Assembly (NCBI GenBank): GCA_033765235.1
Contig: JANRIG010000036.1
Coordinates: 184,694 to 248,693 of the forward strand
DNA length: 64,000 bases
Reading direction: 5' to 3'
DNA from: JANRIG01 sp033765235
GTDB taxonomy: Bacteria; Bacteroidota; Bacteroidia; Cytophagales; UBA9547
Each line of letters begins with the position of its first letter. The first letter of the stretch is position 1. The notes beneath the pieces are model-generated. The model was not told where the DNA came from. It ran no database searches and saw nothing but the letters and a program-made list of their open reading frames with translations. Both the position numbers and the translations under genes were made by a program. Positions 56,301 through 62,300 of the stretch are shown piece after piece.

Positions 56301-59300
56301 ATGGGATTGTTGACACAAAAAGGAGGTACAGAAGTTGACAAAAGACCAAAGGTGGGCAATGCATTTACCACTACCGTTGTATTGTATGTAGGTGCAGAGC
56401 AGCCGTTTTTGGTGATAGCAGAAGAATAGATGTGAGTACCAGCCACGGCACCTGTGATGGTTGGGTTAAATACTGAAATACTTGAGTATGAGCCACTACC
56501 TCCACTCCATGCATAACTAGCACCTGCAATGGTTGGGCTTTGTAATGCAAAAGATGTGCCCACACAGGCTTGAGAGCCATTGTATAAAGCGGCTACTTCT
56601 GCATCGGAAAGAGCACGGTTATAGATGCGGATGTCGTCAATAAGTCCTTCAAAAAATCTTCTTGTAGGATAAGTTGCACTTGGTTCATCATCATGACCAA
56701 TTCTGAATGTTGAAGACATTGATATATTTGATGAAAGAGATTGTGTTCCAACTAATATATTATCTAAGTAAAGTTTCATTTGAGTTCCATCATATACTCC
56801 AGTTATTTGATGCCATTTTCCATCATTGTAAAAAAATGGAGAAACTATATTTGTACTATTTGCACTTGCATCATCAATTAAAAAAATAGTTTGTCCATTA
56901 TTTGTAATATTAAAACCTGTTTCATTAAATGTAGAACTTCTATTTGCTATAATGCCAGGGTCTCTACCAATAAACTGGCCACTAGTTTTAAACCAAGAAG
57001 ATAAAGTTATCTTATCTGTAAATCCACTACCAATGTTTGTCTCTATGAAATTCGTTTCTCCATCAAAATAATAAGCACCATTTGCATTACCTAACCTATC
57101 AGTTGCCAAAGTAGCTCCATTTACTACTCCATTATTTCCATTTCCACTTGCATCGTTGGCATTGCCATTGAATGGGTAGTAGGCTACGAGGCCTGTGGTG
57201 AGGTCGATATTTACGTTGGTAACTGTGAGCGTTTGAAACCCTAAAATAGAAGATACAGGGTTAGTAGTCCTTGCCCTGAGTTTGTAATTAGTACCTTCTA
57301 TAGCATTGCCAGGTATAGTTACAAATAGATTAAATGGTGTTAATGCTCCTGCCCCTGCAAATGAATTTAAGAAAATAGGTGCTGTAAAATCACCAGCAGC
57401 ATCTGAAAGCTCCACAATTACTTCATTACCAGCATTAAAAGTGCCTTGAGGGCTGCCATACGCCAAGTATTGTGTGCCTGCACACAAAGCAGTGCCAGGT
57501 ACAGAAATGCTGGTGAGTGTGGGTCTTGGTGCCAATTGATAATAAGAAAGACTGGTGCTAGCACTTCCATGCACTTGAATAATTTCAGGCACTCCATCGT
57601 TGTTCAAGTCTCTTACTGCCAAACCTCTAGTTTCAGCCAACCCATCGAAAGTAAGTGGAGCATCAAACGATATTACTCCCGTTGATTTGTTTTTTACGAT
57701 GGTAAAATTACCTACTTGGGCACCTGAAGTTGGCGCATTTAGTATATCTACTTTGCCATCTCCATCAATGTCGGCTAAGGCAAATGCGCCCTCTTGCAAT
57801 AGGTCGTTAGCAGCCAAAGAGGTTTCCAGTGTAAAAGAAATGGCGCCTATACTACTTGCATTTGTATATATACTTACTATAGTATTACCCCCTAATACAA
57901 CCAAATCGGGTTTGCCATCATTGTTCCAATCTAATGAGCGCAAGTTAATCCCGTAAGGATTGCCAGTAAGCCCATAGGTAACAGGAGCAGCAAAATCAGA
58001 CACACTCAATGCTCCGCCTGTATTAAGGTTTCTGAAAATATTGAGATTGGCAGGTCCATTTCCTAAGCCTTGGTTGTTTAACGTGGCAATATCAGCTTTT
58101 CCATCACCATCAAAATCAACTACAATAGTTTCAGAAGGTCTTGATAAAGCTGCATTTGATACATCTACCCTATTTGCAAAACTTGCTGCCGCAAAAGCCC
58201 CCACAATGGTGTGATTGTTTTGAAACACTGAAAAGCTGGTGCCATTACCTGCACTGTAGTGGTTGCCACTAGCAATATCAAGCCTGTTGTCATTGTTAAT
58301 ATCACCCAATTCCAATCTGCCCATTTCAAATCCAGCAGTAGCATAATTCATTGCCGGCTGAAATATAATGCTGCCTGGAGAACTTACGTTTCTGAATAAA
58401 TATATTTTGTTATCATAAGGACCCGAAGTGCGGCTCGACATTACAATGTCAAGCATACCATCGGCATCTACATCTGTTAAGTTGAGTGTACCCGTTACGC
58501 CATGAGCAATTGAAATAGGTGCTGCGAACGATATTGTACCTGTAGAAGTGTTTCTATAAATCTTAACATCGGCACTAGATGAAATCACCACATCTTGAAG
58601 TCCGTCTTTATCCAAGTCGCCCATATCCAAATAAAAATAGCTGCCAGACGTATTTACAAGAGTACGCGCAAAATAGGCAGTAAGCACATCAAAAGGAGCA
58701 TTTTGGGTAATAGTGAGATATTGATTTTGAGGTAAAGATTTGGTAGAAAACGACTTATTCAAATCTTTTCGCACTACCTGTATGTCTGAATAAGTAGATG
58801 CACCATAAGGAACAAGGCACGTAATGAGATTGTCGCTTATTCCTGTTAAGGTAGCGAATGCACCCCCAATGACCACTTCTACATTGGCAGAAAGTGTACC
58901 AAAGAATTGTCCAACAATACTTAAGGAAGACCCGGCAGTGGTTTTGAGTGGTGAAAATGAAGTAATTTGAAAATTGCATGAGGAAATGGTTAAATCAGTA
59001 GAAATAGTACTCGAACTTACAGGATTATTGGATGATGCCCTTATTTTGTATAAAGATCCATTGCTTGCTACTGGAATAGAAATTCCAATAATAGTATTGG
59101 GTAAAATACCTGTAAATGAGGTGAGAAATGTAGGGGCTGCGAAGTTTCCTGCATTGTCAGAAAGTTCAATTTTGAAGATATTGCCACCTGTGAATGTACC
59201 TGAACCTGCTAGGGTGAGGGTGTAGGTGCTAGAAGCACAGAGGTTGTTGCTAGAAACATTTAACCCTAATAAAGTTGGAGTAATACAAATTGTAGAGGTA

Positions 59301-62300
59301 CAAGTGCTGCCGGTAACTACACCACCACCGGTAACAAAATTGGACGTAGCTCCATATAAATTAAAGTTATTAAACACACCATTATTACTATTGCCACTGG
59401 CATCGTTAAGTGTAGTAATGCCGGTATTAGGACCGCCCCCCAAGCCTTGGTTGAATTTATAGTTGGCAACTAAGCCCGATATAGTTGAAGGTGTTTCACA
59501 GCTACTGATACTTTGAATTTCAGTTTGGCAAAGTGCACGATTCCAAATGCGAACTTGATCAAGTTCTCCTATGAAATAACCGGGGGCAGCACCGCAACCA
59601 CCTTGAAAATTGCCCGGATAAGCCCCCAAAGTTACATCCTGAGTGGTAGTGCTGGCGCCTGGTGTTCCAATCCAAGATTGTATGCCTTTTAACACACCAT
59701 CAATATAAATTTTACCTCCGGTTTCATCTGCAACAAATGAGGCGTGATGCCAAAGTCCATCGCTTATCCCTGCAAGTGTAGTTTCTACATCAATATTATT
59801 GCTAAAATCAACATAATAATATGCCCTTAATTCAGAACCCAACTGATATAGACTCCACCCATTATATGATGTTGAAAAATACTTATTGACCATTCCTAAA
59901 TAACAGATTCCGGAGTTATTGCTCGTTTTGAACCATGTTTCGATCGTAATTGGAAATGCATTCAATGAAGCATTATGAGAAATAACCACATTATCATCTA
60001 CTCCATCAAAAGCCAATGCTTCGCCAGGGGTAGTGCCAGTAACCGTAGCCGCAGCACTAAATGCCGAAGTACCATTAGTGCCATCTGTAGCGGTAGCAGT
60101 AATTCTATCTCCAAGAGTAAACGCACCTTCAAATGACCAATTGGTGCCTGTAGTAGTGGCAGTGCCTAAGAATACGCGCCCTTGGTTGGTAGTGCCGCTT
60201 TGTGGGGTATCGTTGAATACTTCTACTACATCACCAGCAGCACAAGTACCTGTTATTAAAGTGGGATATGCAGAAGTAATAATTGGGGCGGGTTTGTTGT
60301 TATTGCCACCGCTCATCAATAATATTCCTGAATTAGTGTTTCCAAAGATTGCATTACCAGAAATAGTATTATTTACATTTGTACCTGATGAATTTACAAC
60401 AATACCATCTGTTTGGTTGGTGATGATGTTGTTATTAATAATACAGTTTGACGAACTTCCATTAAGTTGTATTCCAAAGGCATTGCCTGTAAGTGTACCC
60501 GTTCCATCTGCACGTGTACCCAATCTATTGCCTGTTACTCTCGAACCAATTTCCAAATTAAGGTTGATGGAACCTGCCATTGCATTGTTGGTAATTACAT
60601 TATAACTTCCCGTCCAAATGGTTTGAATATAAGTAGCACTTAAGTAATTAGTGCCACTGGCATCTATACCAATATAGTTGCCCGTAATAGTTCCATTGAT
60701 CCAAGCGTTGAAATCGAACGAACCATTTACAAGGTTACGGTCTGCATTGGAAAAGCCTCCAATTAAGTTATTGTATGCCTGTCCTGGTGCTCCTCCAGAG
60801 CTATAAAAACCATATCCATTTAGATTTGATACAGCTCCATCTCTATTTGTACCTATAAAACAGCCTGAAATTGTATTGTTGTTGTTAATGTAACCAGCAC
60901 TAATTATATCCCAATAAATAGCAGCATGTGGGAATTGATTTATTACAAGACCATTTATTAAACAATTGCTTGCATTTTGAAAAATAAATGCTTGAGAAGG
61001 GGCTAATGCACCGTTTATTACAACATTAAGTTTTGCATTGATAGCTTGCCCAAAATTGGCTCCATTGGGGGTTGAGTTTTCACCTGCCAAAGTATTTAAT
61101 TGAGTGAATCCATCTATAAAAACAGGGTTGTTTAAAACATAAGCACTTGTGGGTTGAATGGTTTGTGTACCACTTGGCAAACTAAAATCAATATAATCTT
61201 TATCAGCATCTGTATTAGCTTCGATGATCGCTTGGCGTAGTGAGCCTAAGCCTGCACCTCCATTGTCAGTATTATCAGTAACACGTAGTGCCCTTAACAG
61301 ATTTGCACTTAAAGTACTGTTGTTTCCATTGCCACTTAAATCGTAGGCAGTAGCTCCATTTGCTTCATCAAAATTCCAATATGCCAAAGCACCATTTGCC
61401 ACAGTGGATGCCATATCTGCTGCAATTTGGGCAGGGGTACGTACGGAATTAAAAAACCTGACTTCATCAATTTGTCCTATAAATGGATTGGGAACTGCTC
61501 CCAAATTTCCAATGAAGAAATTACCTGATGGTGTAGGTATAGGACTGTAATTGTCGGCAAATCCACCGGCATTTGCTCCTGCAGTTCCGTTTAAATAATA
61601 CTTCCAAACACCTGCTTCTCTTACTGCTGCTATATGCGTCCATTTATTTACGGGAATTGTCAAATTTGTACTAATTATTCCTATACCACCTATCACAATT
61701 CCCACTGTAGAAGTTGCAGATTCTATTACAATCGCATATCCGTCTAAGTTTGCATCACCATTACTCATTATGATAGAATTTCCCGAACCAGGTAATTTCT
61801 TTAGTTTCACCCAAGCAGACATACTCATATTGTCCGTGACATTAGAAAAAAAGGTGCGTTGTACCGCGTTTTGAGTGGGTGTACCATCAAAATAGATACC
61901 TCTGTGTCCTACGGGCATGGTGGGAGGCGCATTTGACTCAGCTACCCAAAGCCCATCCAATGGATATCCAAATACACCATAATGAGAAAAATCATTAGAA
62001 AATACAACACCATTGGGTAGGGTATTTTTGGTAGGATTATACAAAGATAGAGAGGTTGGTGTACCTACTTTATCTGTATTGTCAAAGGCAAAAGTAGCGT
62101 CAAGACTTGCTACTGAGCCTATTCCTGTTGTGCTAATACTGAACCTTCTATTAACCGTATTGGAACCTCCTGTGGTATTAATAATTTGCAAACTCAAACT
62201 ACTAGGAACAGCAAAAGCACTTAAATTACTTATGTTTAGAGGGCTATAAATGGTGCCTGTACCAATAGGGTATGTGGTTTCAAAATCAGTATCTGATGCA

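Noticed and set aside
60033..60605. A 190-codon plus-strand frame rich in Val, Pro and Leu
   Set aside because: It mirrors Asn/Gly/Thr-rich codons of the beta-helix region on the minus strand. No signal, domain or spacing supports it.
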